Positions 43,515 to 54,818 of a stretch of 64,000 nucleotides of DNA are shown here, piece by piece. The DNA is from Gonatopus flavifemur (lineage: Eukaryota > Arthropoda > Insecta > Hymenoptera > Dryinidae): positions 1,674,001-1,738,000 of the forward strand of contig JAFFJZ010000047.1 of the NCBI GenBank assembly GCA_018340375.1. The letters are read 5' to 3'. A program made the translations under genes and the position numbers. Position 1 is the stretch's first letter. Each line of letters starts with the position of its first letter. The notes under the pieces are model-generated. The model made no database searches, was not told the DNA's origin, and saw nothing but the letters and a program-made list of their open reading frames with translations.

Positions 43515-43733
43515 TTTGTCAACAATCTGTTAAAAGTCAAGGCTATTGGCTTCTTCATGTTCAATACTGAGAATAGCAAGTCCCGATAGACGCTCCTGGC
43601 TCATAGAAGATCTTAAATAATTCTTTATGAGTTTGAGTTTACTAAAGCTACGTTCACAGCTTGCAGATGATGTTGATAACGTACAAAAAATTCTCAGTGC
43701 AACGCAAAGATTGGGAAAGGCATCTTTTTTACA
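43515..43733 (-). pseudogene. hAT transposase C-terminal dimerisation domain, truncated
   Basis: Minus-strand frame with FPNLCVALRIFCTLSTSSAS, CERSFSKLKLIKNYLRSSM and SQERLSGLAILSIEHE, the hAT C-terminal dimerisation region of ZMYM1-like elements. A TAA cuts the frame after LDF, although related sequence (VDKFAELKARK) continues beyond it. Upstream coding sequence is lost at a MITE boundary (43732). It cannot encode an enzyme and records the identity of the 36982-45369 element. Confidence 0.85.
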
Positions 43734-43914
43734 CTGTAAAAAAAATTCATGTAGTCCATAATATATTATTGATAGTATACAGAACATTATTGTGACTTCT
43801 CACAATGTTATATTGCATAAAATCACAATTTCTGGTGAAAGCACATCATAAATCATTTGGGGAAATGACAAATTCCTTATAAAATTCCACAATATATCAT
43901 TGGCTAACATATTA

Positions 43915-45192
43915 GGGGGAAGTCTCTCAGTACCGGACACTTAAGGTTAATGGTTGATAAACAAATAAAATACATAGGAACTTCAATATTTTTATTTTTA
44001 TAATAAACTTTTGACAGTTTTTGACGATACAATAAGTATTCACATATTTATTTCATTTGGAAATAACGAAAATATATATTTGTATCGAATACTAAAAATT
44101 GACGAGTTTGGCAAGTGGCACCTAGTACCGGACGCTTATAGAAAAAAAGAAGAAAAGTAATTTTCAAAATTATCTAATCTTGCAGCGATCAAAAATATAA
44201 TTGTCAGAGCATTCAGGAACATCCGCACACGCCTCATGAGCCCATTCTTCACAATTTTGACACTGAATCCAGTCACCTGGATCTTGTTAAATCCTACAGC
44301 GCGAAACAAACTTGTCGATTCTAGAATTCTGAGACTAAGGTCAGGATGTCTCTTCAAGCAATCATAATAGAAATGTTTCCCAGCTGAGTTTTTGTTTCTG
44401 TTGGATCTATGTTTGATATTTAGTGATTCTGCTGGCTCATAGGCAAAGGTGAGAAATTCTTTGCTTGTCAGCGGCATGCATCTATTAGACAAATCTATCA
44501 CATGATTACCCAGTGTTTTTTCGTACTCCTCGTTGAATGTGTTAACAAATCTTCCCATTTTTGGTTTAACAGTATATTCACCTCCGCTTTTCAAAATTTT
44601 TACGTGATCAAATGAGGTACTTTTAGGTACTGAATATTTTACCGCAGCTTCTCTGCCACTCATTTTTCCAGATAAAACTTTTTGTATCGCTGTTTTCATA
44701 CTCTCAGCCGACCATTGTCCTTTTTTGGATAATTTTGATTGATTAGGCATGGCTGAACGTCACTGCAATGAATGAAAATCAGTTTTGTAATGAAATAAAT
44801 AAGAAAAATATGTGTCCGATACTAGGGACTCGTCAAGTGAGATAAAATATGAAAACTTAAGCTAGTTGGTAAGTATTTCAACTGTTATTGTAGATTATTC
44901 GGAAGAATACATACCGTTGAACACCTTAGATGAAAAATGGAATAGAAATAACACCAGTTGTTCAAAATATGTAGATGTAAAAGTTAGAAGCGGCACAAAA
45001 ATATATGAGGCTGAATTATGAATTGATTTTTGGGAAGGCGCGCATGCACACAGTCGCCTAGCGGTACGTTTCGTCACTTCCCTCGATGTACGTATTCAAA
45101 CTATGCAACAAATATATATGTATTGTTTTCAGTTCGATAGATATTCTCAGTGTCCGGTACTCAGTGCCGTCCGGCGTTACGGGACTTCCCCC
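43915..45192 (-). mobile_element. Pogo-type element, internally deleted, TA-flanked
   Basis: The left end is GGGGGAAGTCTCTC, the right end CGGGACTTCCCCC, with TA outside (43913-43914 and 45193-45194). ACCGGACAC and GTGTCCGGT form a second inverted pair. It carries a shortened transposase on the minus strand. Confidence 0.85.
44136..44750 (-). pseudogene. Pogo/Tigger-type transposase, internally deleted
   Basis: A 204-codon frame starts at ATG 44750 with a psq/CENP-B-type helix-turn-helix (WSAESMKTAIQKVLSGKMSG, REAAVKYSVPKST) followed by the second DNA-binding half (FYYDCLKRHPDLSLRILEST, AVGFNK). The catalytic DDE region is missing. After VGFNK the next frame over reads a Cys-rich C-terminus (WIQCQNCEEWAHEAC), which in full-length relatives follows the DDE domain. 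The element has therefore lost the whole middle and shifted frame. The DNA-binding part could still be expressed. Confidence 0.85.
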
Positions 45193-45424
45193 TACCAATG
45201 CTATATTGTGTAATTCTCACATAATTTTTTTACAGTGAACATAAAACTATAATTATTTTTCACATTGGGTTTGAAATGGAAAATTTCGATTAGTACTCGT
45301 TGTGCCACCCCCCTGATATTGCCGCCCGGAGCAAGATGTCCTGTTTGCCTTCCCCTTGATCCGGGCCTGCGTAGACCTACGAGTGCGTGCGCATTAACTT
45401 TGTTTTTTACATCGCGTTTATCCC

Positions 45425-46395
45425 ATGGGCATCGTGTCTGAATTACCAAAGTTACTGATACATCAACGTTCGGTGATTAAGCGAATTGGCTGTATTCTTC
45501 CGAATTATAAAAAGCTCGGAAAGGATAAGTGGACCGAGGTTCGCACACGCAACAGAATCGAAACTTTAAATCAGTTATGGCGCGAGTGCACTGATTTGAA
45601 TGTGCGGCTGTTACAAACTGCCACAGATGAAGAACTTACCGAAGAGGCTTACTTCGCCAATGATGAATTTTCCGAGGCCGACGAAGAATATATCAAAACC
45701 TCGCACCAATCAACTGAACTTCTACAAACCATTGCTGGTCCGGCGCTGCCTGCTCAGATAAGGGATTCTTCCTTCATCTTAGAGGCGAAGAATCATCATT
45801 CGCCACCGGTAACAAAAATAGAATCGCCAACTTTTACCGGTAATCCCGCCGAATGGGAACGATTCCGCGATCTATTCGATTAATTGATTAGCCAAGTTGT
45901 GCACCTTTCGAAGGCTCAAAAACTACATGATTTGAAGAACGCGATTTCGGGCGACGCGCATCTGCTTATTGCAAATATTCAAATTTCGGACGCGAATTTT
46001 GATGGCGCGTGGAAAATTTTCACGGACGAATACGAGAACCCGCGTCTTTTGATCCACGCTCAAATTCAGTCCTTTGTCAATCTCCCGATTATGCGCACTG
46101 AAAATAAAACCGATCTAAAACGCTTGAGAGATACCGTCAGTTCATTACTTTCCGCATTGACGAATTTAAAGTGGCCGGTTAATCATTGGGACGATTGACT
46201 TGTTTTCGTCATTTCTGAAAAATTTATCGAGCGAACAAGGCATGAGACGAATTTGTATCTGAGTGCGGCTACAACTGCTTCAACTTACAAACAAATTTCA
46301 GAATTTATGACCTTGAGAATTCGCGGACTCGCTGATAAAGACGACATTGTAAATAGAAATTCGAAAATTGTTGAGTTCAATTTTATTCTCGCTCT
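45425..46395 (+). pseudogene. BEL/Pao retroelement gag region
   Basis: From ATG 45425 the frame encodes the BEL/Pao gag (DUF1759-type) with IESPTFTGNPAEWERFRDLF (ending at 45880), then HLSKAQKLHDLKNAISGDA, GAWKIFTDEYENPRLLIHAQ and ISEFMTLRIRGLADKDD. One frame runs throughout, broken by TAA at 45881 and TGA at 46196 rather than by frameshifts. It is cut at 46396 by a TA-flanked MITE, and the zinc-knuckle part resumes at 49233. Non-functional. Confidence 0.88.
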
Positions 46396-46649
46396 ACCCT
46401 GGCGAAAATGAAGCGTGCTCTAAGCGAGGATATTCGCCAAATTACTCTTCAGAGGTTGGCTATCTCTTTTCGAATATGTCGTGTGTGTGCAGGGCCCCTC
46501 CAGACATTGAAAGTCAAGGAAAGTCAGGAAAAGTCAGGGAACGTTTGCAAAATGCTCCATTAGTCAGGGAAATCCATTGAAATTTATAAAAAGTCAGGGA
46601 ACATTTGATTCCAGCAGAAAATTTTCAAGGTCCATCCGTGTATTTCTCA

Positions 46650-46917
46650 CCCAGCCAGCACAAATGATCAATTCGAATTCATAAAGACTTCCCAAAGACT
46701 CTCTGAATAGTCGCCGTTATGCAACCAATAATGAATTCAATGAGAATTCAATGAAGTCAAAATCAAAATGCATTGAATGCACGCAGAATTCATTATGGAG
46801 TCTTGATACGAATTCTTTCTGAACATCAAGTTATTCATTAAGAGTTCGTTTTGAATTCAAAATATTCATAATGAATACATATTCATGAGCATAACGGGAA
46901 CTCTCGTGCTGTATGGG
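46650..46917. repeat. CCCAGCCAGCACA-family MITE with GAATTC/ATTCAT interior
   Basis: CCCAGCCAGCACAAATG at the left and CTCGTGCTGTATGGG at the right. The interior is built of GAATTC, ATGAAT and ATTCAT boxes. Confidence 0.65.
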
Positions 46918-47077
46918 TGGAGTATAAATTTCATTGGATTGCCTTGCGATTTTGTTTGCAAATACCATTCCTTTGGTTCGGTTCAAAACGCGATGTCAGG
47001 AGAATGAGTATTCACAATTGATCTATTGACTGTGCTCATTTTATTTCAATCCGTAGATCACCTCCAAACGTCTCAAA

Positions 47078-47269
47078 ATACTGTAAGAAAAGCGGTGTCG
47101 GAATTAACACCGCGCGGATTCTATAAAAGTCCACTCCGGAATTCAGTGTTAAAATAATTCCAAATGGTATTAGAATGACACCATACGGTGTCGAAATAAC
47201 ACCGTCAGGTGTTGAAACAACACCATCCGGAGTGGACTTTACCTAACACTGCCAAATTTTTCAGAGTGA
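47078..47269. repeat. MITE with GGTGTT boxes, copy 2
   Basis: The left end is ATACTGTAAGAAAAGCGGTG; the interior alternates ACACCG and GGTGTT. AAGTCCACTCCGG and CCGGAGTGGACTTT mirror each other. Relative of 14320-14510. Confidence 0.65.
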
Positions 47270-47724
47270 AGTGTAACACCATTCAAGGGAATATCCAAAA
47301 ATTTACTACCTTACTTGAAATGAATAATAATAAATTACATGCCTAGAGTTCCACATCGCCGCAAACCTTGAATGATTAAGTGATTTCTGAAGGCTCAAAA
47401 ATAAAATTGTAAAATTTTAACCTTCAAACATTAACAAATTTGAATTTTTCCGTCCTCCACTTCCTTATGCTCGAGTCCCCTCAAAGGAGGATAGTGAGTT
47501 TCTGAATACGCCCTTGATACCATTATATGGATAGCGAAGTATAAAAGCGGTGGATAGCGATCATTTAAAAAGTGCGACTAACAGGTTTGTCAACATTCTT
47601 TTTGTTGTTAAGTTGGTACATTCGTCCTGTATATTGACGCGGAGTTCGACTGTCATCTGTCATTCAGTTTGTTTATAGTACTCGATCTTTTCAGTTCTCT
47701 CAAGTGTGTCCCGCGATTGTCACA

Positions 47725-48791
47725 ATGGATACAAAGATTGAACAAAGAATTTGTTTTCAATTTTGCGTTGCAAATGGAATTTCGTGTGCCGAATCGCTGA
47801 AAATGTTGGAGAAGGCTTACGGTGAATTGACTCTATCAGAAACACGTGCATATGAGTGGTAAAGTGCATTCAAAAGTGATCGAGATGTGATGGAAGATTT
47901 GCCTCGCTCTGGTCGTCCATCGACGTCTTTAACTGAAGTTAATATCGATAAAGTGAAGGAAATGGTGACTGAAAATCGTCACTTAAGTTTGAGAGAGATA
48001 GCAGATGAACTTTCTGTGTCTTACGAATCAGTTCGTACTATTTTACATGATTGTTTGGACATGAAAAGCGTTGCCGCTCGATTAGTTCTGGAAGACTTGA
48101 ATTTTCTCCAAAAACTGAATCGCGTACAGGTCGCTGAAGACATGCTAGAACGAGTCAATTTCGACTCCACATTCATAACACGCATTATAGCAGGTGATGA
48201 GACATGGGTTTACGAATATAACATGCAAACCAGTCAACAAGCTCCGGAGTGGCGCTTCCAGCTGAGCCGAAACCGAAAAAGCCACGCCAAAGCCGATCAA
48301 AAGTGAAGGTAATGTTGACTGTGTTTTTTGATTATCGCAGTGTTGTACATTCGGAATTCTTGTCCGAAGGTCAGACGGTGAATAAAGAATATCATCTAAG
48401 CGTTATGCGGCGTTTAAGAGAGCAAATTCGTCGAAAAAGGCCAGATTTGTGGAAAGAAAATTCATGGATTTTGCATCACGATAATGCACCATCTCACAAG
48501 GTTTTCATTGTGAACCAATTTTTGGCCAAAAACTCAACAAATATCATCGAACAGCCACCATATTCACCTGATCTGGCTCCAGCCGACTTTTTTCTGTTTC
48601 CAAATCTTGAATTACCACTTCGAAGTTTTGAATCGATAGAAGATATTAAAGAGAATTCGCGGCGTGAACTGAAATCGATTCCGGAAAAAGCGTATAAGAA
48701 ATGTTTTGATAATTGAATTGTTCGTTGGCATAAATGTATCATTTCGGGAGGGGACTACTTTGAAGGCGATACAATAGATTTGGAAGAATAA
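47725..48791 (+). pseudogene. Decayed mariner transposase (second family)
   Basis: From ATG 47725 the mariner transposase is recognisable throughout: ICFQFCVANGISCAESLKML, DLPRSGRPSTS, REIADELSVSYESVRTIL, GDETWVYEY, HHDNAPSH, PYSPDLAPADFFLFPNL, then KCIISGGDYFEG. It is broken by a TAA at about 47860, a one-base shift near 48255 and a TGA at 48714 that replaces an expected Trp. The right TIR (ending near GGTACTTTTTTGACAGAATG at about 48840) is visible, but its left partner was not found, so the 5' end is probably truncated. It differs clearly in sequence from the intact copy at 22107. Confidence 0.9.
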
Positions 48792-49232
48792 AAAATATTT
48801 TGTGTTCTATTCAAGAATTCCCGGTACTTTTTTGACAGAATGTATGTACTTATCACACTCACATTCAAAGGAATTTGGTGACGATGCGATATACTGGTAA
48901 ATTGTAACAATATTCCATCATGAATCATGACAATCCCACAATTTCATTTATAAGCTGAGTTTGCTTAGTGGCGTCCTAAGTTATCCCAACTTGCTCCAAG
49001 TATTTCGGATTTGCTATTTCCAGTTATAGAAACAAATTGATTGGTTTGGTACAATTTGAAGCAACTTGTGTGCTATCTGGGTATACTTATTTGAGAGTCA
49101 CGGAAAATTCTGAACATGGTCAGTGAAAGTCAGGGAAAGTCAGGGAAAATGACTCTTCAAATTTTGGGGGACCCCTGGTGTGTAATTTGGCGGATATCCA
49201 CGCTTAGAGCACGCTTCATTTTCGCCAGGGTA

Positions 49233-51290
49233 ACGTACCTGTACATAACGCGATTCCTAGTAATAAGTGTCTAATATGTCCGCAATCTCACCCTTTGTGG
49301 TGTTGTGATAAATTTAGAGGGCAGAATCTTAATGATCGATACCAAACTGCCCAACGTTTCAGAGTATGTTTTAATTGTTCACGGCCAGGGCGTGTGCCTT
49401 CAGATTGTCCATCCGACAAAACTCGTTCCAGGTATGAACGTAAACATCACACGTTGTTGCATTGCGATTTTTCCGTCACAGCCGATCGCTCTAATCCTAT
49501 ATCATGAGATTCGTATACGGGAGATTCTGCAACAAGACAAGCGGGAATAATTTCCAATCATTCACCCCCCAACCTAATAATACGAACAATTGCTATCACA
49601 CTAGCGCATTGACGGTCAATGATAGTATCCAAACGACGACAACCACGTGTCACTCTGCTATCGGACGTCCTTCAGACGTTTTCTTACCTACGGCTTGGGT
49701 TCTAGTGCGTAGCGAAGAAGGGTGGTCGATTAAAGTACGTGCACTCTTGGATCAAGGTCCGCTATACACGTTTACTTCTGAACCCTTGACGCAATATCTT
49801 AGAACTCGCAAACATCCAGCGAATCTACACGTGACGGGCTTCGGTGAACTATATTCTGGCCCAGTGAATACTTGTTTACAATTATCAGTTGAGCCATGTG
49901 ATGGGAATAGGCCGCGCTTACCCATGTGCGCCTTTGTTGTTCAGAAGATTACTTCTTATGCCGCCGCCAAACTGCGTTCAGTACGTGCATGGCCGCATCT
50001 TCAAGGTTTAACCTTGGCCGATCCTCAACTTGAATCAGTTGAAGCAAGGCCCCTTCGGAACTCCTACGGCCCAACTGACCATTTTTGGTTGGATACTTTC
50101 CGGGCCAACCGATACTCCATCTGCCAATTCAGAGCCCTACTCTACTGCTAATGTCTACAGCTGTGTTATTTCCGCCGATTCTGATCAGCTGTTGCGAAAG
50201 TTTTGGGAGATCGAGGACATTCCTTCAAAACCTTCACTCTCCGTCTTAGATAAGCACTGTGAAGACCATTTTTTGAATACTCATTCCCGTAATTCTGATG
50301 GTCGATATATGGTTGAACTATCCTCAGAATGGACCCACCTATTGATATTTAATGCTTCGAGCATCACGTCCAATGGGACTACACTCAACGACCATTTATT
50401 CGCCGGTCCCAAGCTACAGGAGGATTTAGGGGCCATCATCACGCGCTGGCGTCAAGGACGTTATGCTTATACGGCCGACATAGCCAAAATGTTTCGCCGA
50501 ATCTCAATCCATCCCGACGACACGGATTATCAGAGAATTCGATTGCGAGCCTGCGAAGGTGGGCCTGTCTTGCATTATCGTTTGTTAACCGTCACATACG
50601 GCACAATACCGGCTCCTCATTTAGCAAAACGTGTCCTGAAACAAATGGCCTTGGATGAAAGGCATAATTTTCCCATTTCTGCTTCGCTTTTAGAGACTTC
50701 AATGTATATAGACGATCTTTTCATTAATGATGACGGGGTGTATGATTTGGCTGCTAAGCACCATCAGCTGAATTCTCTCCTGGGCCGAGGAGGTTTTCAT
50801 TTGCGCAAATGGATGTCCAATTCATCCATGCTGATGGCAGATATTCCTGTAAGTGATCAAGAGCTAAAGACAGCTTATTCGTTAGGCGGAGAAGGTAGTA
50901 TTAAGGTATTAGGTTTAGTCTGGTTCCTCGAAAATGATGTTTTTAGATTTAAGATTAATATGCCTGTTTCCACACAGCATACAAAGCGCACCATCTTATC
51001 GTTTATTGCGCGCTTATTCGATCCACTGGGATGGGTCGCTCCGGTCACTGTCTCGGTAAAAATTCTGATACAGGATCTCTGGCTGCGAAAGATTGATTGG
51101 GATCGATCCCGACCGAATTCATAGCTCCCTGGGAGATAATCAGCTGGTCAAGTTAGAAGATCTGCGTATCCCAAGGTGGACTGGGGCGACTCGCGAAGCA
51201 TTGGCATACGAACTGCACGGTTTTTCGGATGCTGCACGCGTGTGTACTTAGCTGTAGTGTACTTGCGGATCATTTATTCGCCAAGTAATA
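49233..51290 (+). pseudogene. BEL/Pao zinc knuckle, protease and reverse transcriptase region
   Basis: The first part (to about 49500) has CLICPQSHPLW and FRVCFNCSRPGRVPSDC, a gag zinc-knuckle region. From 49504 comes an aspartic-protease-like segment in which the expected D-S/T-G region reads LLDQGPLYTF. The frame then shifts near 50050. From 50030 the reverse transcriptase shows GTPTAQLTIFGWILSG, TADIAKMFRRISIHPDD, YQRIRLR and the catalytic YIDD at about 50707, then KVLGLVWFLENDVFRF and RLFDPLGWVAPV. About 100 residues between GRYMVELSS and the HLFAGPKLQ block are missing. A TAG follows at 51122, and the Kolobok insertion interrupts at 51291. Confidence 0.9.
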
Positions 51291-53963
51291 TTAAGGCGGG
51301 AGTCTGGTTTTTTCGACCTTTTTTTTGAGATTGTTCTTTTTGTATTGAAAATCATTTTCATTTCTTGATATTTTGATGGATGAGAATACACATCTTAAAA
51401 TTTATGAAAAAATTTGTTTCATCCATTTTTCATCAAATCTGGCGGAGCTATGGCAGCCCGAACAGAGCCCGATAAAACAGCGGTGACAACGATTTCTCCA
51501 GATAGGAATGTCGGAAAAATAAAAGTCAAATAGATTCTTAAAGAGTAGGAGTGTCGCTTTAGCCGGAACCACAAGTTTCAATTTTTAATAAAAAATGACA
51601 AAATGGCGGACTTCAGAAATTTTTTACCATCTTTTTACAACTTCAATTGTTCAAAAATATGGTTAAATATTGAGGAATATCAATAATTCTGGTTAGGGCG
51701 GAAATTATGCATCTTGGAAACATCCTCTGAAAATTTGAGCCTGATCGGTCCAGTAGTTTTTTTTAAATCGTTGTCGCGAGGTCGAAAAACGTGGTTTCGG
51801 AAAAAATGCATTCAAAGTTTTTTTTCGGAAGATTACACAAAAGATCATTGAAAAAAGTATCTCACCCTCAATCAGCAATACCAGCTCCATATAGGATTCC
51901 TTCTGTCTCTTCATACAACTCATTCTCTTGTGATTTCATGTTCCTCATTGCTATTCCACGTTCTTTTGAGGCTGCATCGCTGCGACGACTGGCTTTGCTG
52001 ATACGTACTTCGTCTTGTCGATTTGCGAAGTCTGCTGCTGCTTTGCCAATTGTAATGCCCATCACTTTCATTATTTTCAATCATGGTTTGAAGCCTTCAT
52101 TGAAAGTGCACGCAGCGCAATATGCAGCAATTTCGACCATTTTTTTTCCTGCAAACACATGTTTTGGAACTATGTGCTAAACGCAGGAGTTGAAAGACTC
52201 ATTATTATTTTGAGTATTCGCTCTTAAACATTTTTGCAGTAAATCATCAGTGGTAAGATCTTCGTATATATTCTTTAATGAAGGTTGAATCTCCCCATCC
52301 AAAGCTGGAGGGTGTTCAAAATTTTTTTAATTTCTCGTTGCTTCAGCGACACGATATTTGCACCAAGAGTTTTCTCCTGGTGGACAGTGCGCGTGCTGAG
52401 GATTATCGTCGGAGGACACTTTGTGATAGAAAGTTGCCCATATACTGGTCCTCATATCATTTACAGAATTGGGATTCCGGCCTATAGCTAGTTTATAATA
52501 CTTAGAAAGTTCTTGCATAAGTTCATTTGTGAATGTCGCAGTTTTTACCTTAGACTTTTGAATTTTTTTCTGATTTTTGCTCTTGCATTTCGCATTGGAA
52601 TCTTCATCTTGTTCTTCTGAAATTCGTTTAGTTCTTCAAAATTGAGTCAACTGTTTCTTAGCGTCTTTAGCACGTTCATACATACGTTTTTTGACGTGCA
52701 AGACACATTCCATTTTTTTGACGTTCACGATTTCACCGTAGGGTTTGACGTCTTTCAGCAGTTTGAATGTTTTTGTATCCCCATCACCAATATAATATCA
52801 ATAATAAACTTGCAATGATTTCACGGATCGTTTGGACATTCCTATAACACCGTCAACTTCCATCTTCCCTGCACTGCCTTCATGATTAGCATTACAATTT
52901 TCTTTATGAGTATCGTACCAAACGTCATACTTGACTTCGTCTTTCTTCCCTTCCCATTGCTCACACATCTTACATACACTGGATTTCACAACAACATCCA
53001 TCACTTTCCCTGTATATTTTCCGATCAAAGATACAATACCAATGAGAAAAGAAAATCCTCGTTTTGCCCAAGAGCCATCCCCAGAAAGAATTAGACGATT
53101 TTTGACATTTCCAGCGGCTTCATTTTGTTCTTGCTCTTGTTCGGCAGCTTTTTGGAAAACTAATTGTACAACCGCATTAGTTGCTATTGAAATATGTTCA
53201 ATTACTTCGTAATATGTACTTTTACACAGGCCCTCGCCAATGTCCATGAATCCACAAAAATTATAAATACCTTGGAAGCCAACACCAACTGAACGCATCG
53301 CAAAAACAAACCGTCTGTTGATTTCATACAAATTTCTAAACTGTGGGCTGCTGAGAATATAACACTGGTCAACAGCCATTTTGGCACAGGGTTCTCAGCA
53401 ACTTTTTTAGGTTGATTTCGTCTCGCTGAACCCGAAAATGACCGTGGTTTTGCTCAATCAGCTCGTGTTTTCACGATATTGCGGGAAAACCACTTTTTTG
53501 GACGTGCAAATGTTCAAAAATTCGTATGCCCTATTTGTCACGGTTGAAATCAATTGAAGTAATTTTTTTTGGAAGCTTTGTACACCAAACAAGCAGGGAA
53601 AAATCATTATCGGTTCATCCTTAATGACTACAGTGATGAAAATCAAGCCGAAACAAAAAAAAGTACCATTTTTTCGTCAAAATTGGGTATTTCGTCAAAT
53701 CCAGAAGGTGGTCACCTGAAGACTTTTGGTCGGATAATCATAAAAGTTGGTGGGTCTTTAATGATCAGTTTCGACTACAACATATTAAAATTTCAACAAA
53801 ATCGGATGAAAATTCGCTGAGTTATGGCCATTTATCTTCAGAACGTAAAAAATATATTTCGAGATCTTTGAGTTCTGTGACTGAACAATGAATAATCGAG
53901 ACATTGTGATAAGGGAAACTTACATTCATTCTTCATTACATAAGGAAAGTCCTTGGGATTGTA

Positions 53964-54232
53964 AGGTAGACGTACCAAAGCCTGACCCTGTTCTAGTATC
54001 TGATCCTCCATGTATATTGTATAGTTGCAATTACGATTATAATTACAATTCAATCACTCAAATATTGAATATTTGTAAAAGTTCTATGCATCAAAACTTG
54101 CGGAACGTTTGGGAAAATGGAATTTCAATCAATATTTGCAATATGACAAATTTTTGATTCATTATTTTGATTTTATTTTTATGAATGAAGTGTCAACTAC
54201 TGGAACAGGTTCAGACTTTGGTACGTCTACCT
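53964..54232. mobile_element. TA-flanked MITE, AGGTAGACG ends
   Basis: AGGTAGACGTACCAAAGCCT at the left and CTTTGGTACGTCTACCT at the right, with TA at 53962-53963 and 54233-54234. The first five bases, AGGTA, are shared with the AGGTAACTGACC elements, suggesting a common mobilising enzyme. Confidence 0.75.
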
Positions 54233-54268
54233 TATTACTCTATGTCAAGGCTCATTGCTTTATATCTA

Positions 54269-54495
54269 CACGGAAAGAAAAAGTTACAGATACTTATATA
54301 ACATTTATAATCATGTTCGCAGTGAAATTATCAAAAATCCGTAGTGGAGATACTGAATGTTGATGGTTTCATTGTTATTTTCACCGTGAATTCATCCACT
54401 TGTGGTGAATTCACCACGAATGTTCTTCAGCGATGCTCTTTTTCCCTGAAGTAGCAGTCATTTTCCTAAATAATAATAACCTCTGTCTACCCGTG
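54269..54495. mobile_element. TA-flanked MITE, CACGG(A/G) ends
   Basis: CACGGAAAGAAAAAG at the left and CTACCCGTG at the right, flanked by TA. The middle contains GGTGAATTCACCACG, a short palindrome. Related to the hairpin at 17322 and the element at 62571. Confidence 0.5.
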
Positions 54496-54818
54496 TAATA
54501 ATGTCAAGAAAAACAGTGAAAAACGAAAACAAAAATTCTACAATCAGTTGAAATGTTTGATGGAGTGAGGGTTTTTTTCGTACTCAAACTACATAAATGG
54601 AAGATTTCTTCCGTATGCAAATTGAGTTTTCAGTGAAGTTACTTTGAAAAATAAGGTTCAATTAGAGAAATTCTCATATTTCATATAAGGCTAAGCAGCG
54701 AAATCTATGAATCAAAATTGATCGATTACACTATCAGGTAAGTACCCATGTATTTCAATTCACCTGTTCCACAAATAACAATGTGGTATGAATGTTATAT
54801 TCTTGATACAACAATCCA

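Larger units (their letters stand above)
43732..45237. mobile_element. MITE with CACTGTAAAAAAA ends, split by pogo
   Basis: CACTGTAAAAAAAATTCATG at the left and TTTTTTTACAGTG at the right, with CACAATATATCATTGG on the left of the pogo insertion and CCAATGCTATATTGTG on its right forming an inner pair. It interrupts the hAT transposase remnant. Confidence 0.6.
36982..45369 (-). mobile_element. 8.4 kb hAT transposon with exact 8-bp target duplication
   Basis: CGTAGACC flanks both ends (36974-36981 and 45370-45377). The ends are CAGGCCCGGATCTAG and the complement of CAGGCCCGGATCAAG, typical of an insect hAT family. The only surviving coding piece is the C-terminal dimerisation region of the transposase on the minus strand (43515-43733). 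Most of the length is later insertions, including a MITE, a long palindrome, an inverted MITE pair, the second AGGTAACTGACC element and a pogo-type element. It lies in the leader of the BEL element. Confidence 0.88.
46490..49177. mobile_element. hAT-type non-autonomous element, CAGGG...CCCTG ends
   Basis: The left end is CAGGGCCCCTCC, the right end GGGGGACCCCTG, followed inward by repeated GTCAGGGAAA on both sides, as in many hAT elements. The flanks GTGTGTG and GTGTGTA may be an imperfect target duplication. It contains a CCCAGCCAGCACA MITE, a GGTGTT MITE and a dead mariner, but no hAT transposase. Confidence 0.7.
46397..49230. mobile_element. TA-flanked MITE with CCCTGGCGAAAATG ends, split by a hAT-type element
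   Basis: CCCTGGCGAAAATGAAGCGT at 46397 is mirrored by ACGCTTCATTTTCGCCAGGG ending 49230. The inverted match continues through GTGCTCTAAGCG to CGCCAAAT. TA duplications are at 46395-46396 and 49231-49232. Without the inner element it is only about 150 bp. Removing it rejoins the BEL coding sequence without loss. Confidence 0.82.

Noticed and set aside
53569..53820. 83-codon frame as a gene (also 56722-56973 minus)
   Set aside because: It lies within the inverted ends of the element nested in the Kolobok and is duplicated for that reason; no domain recognised.
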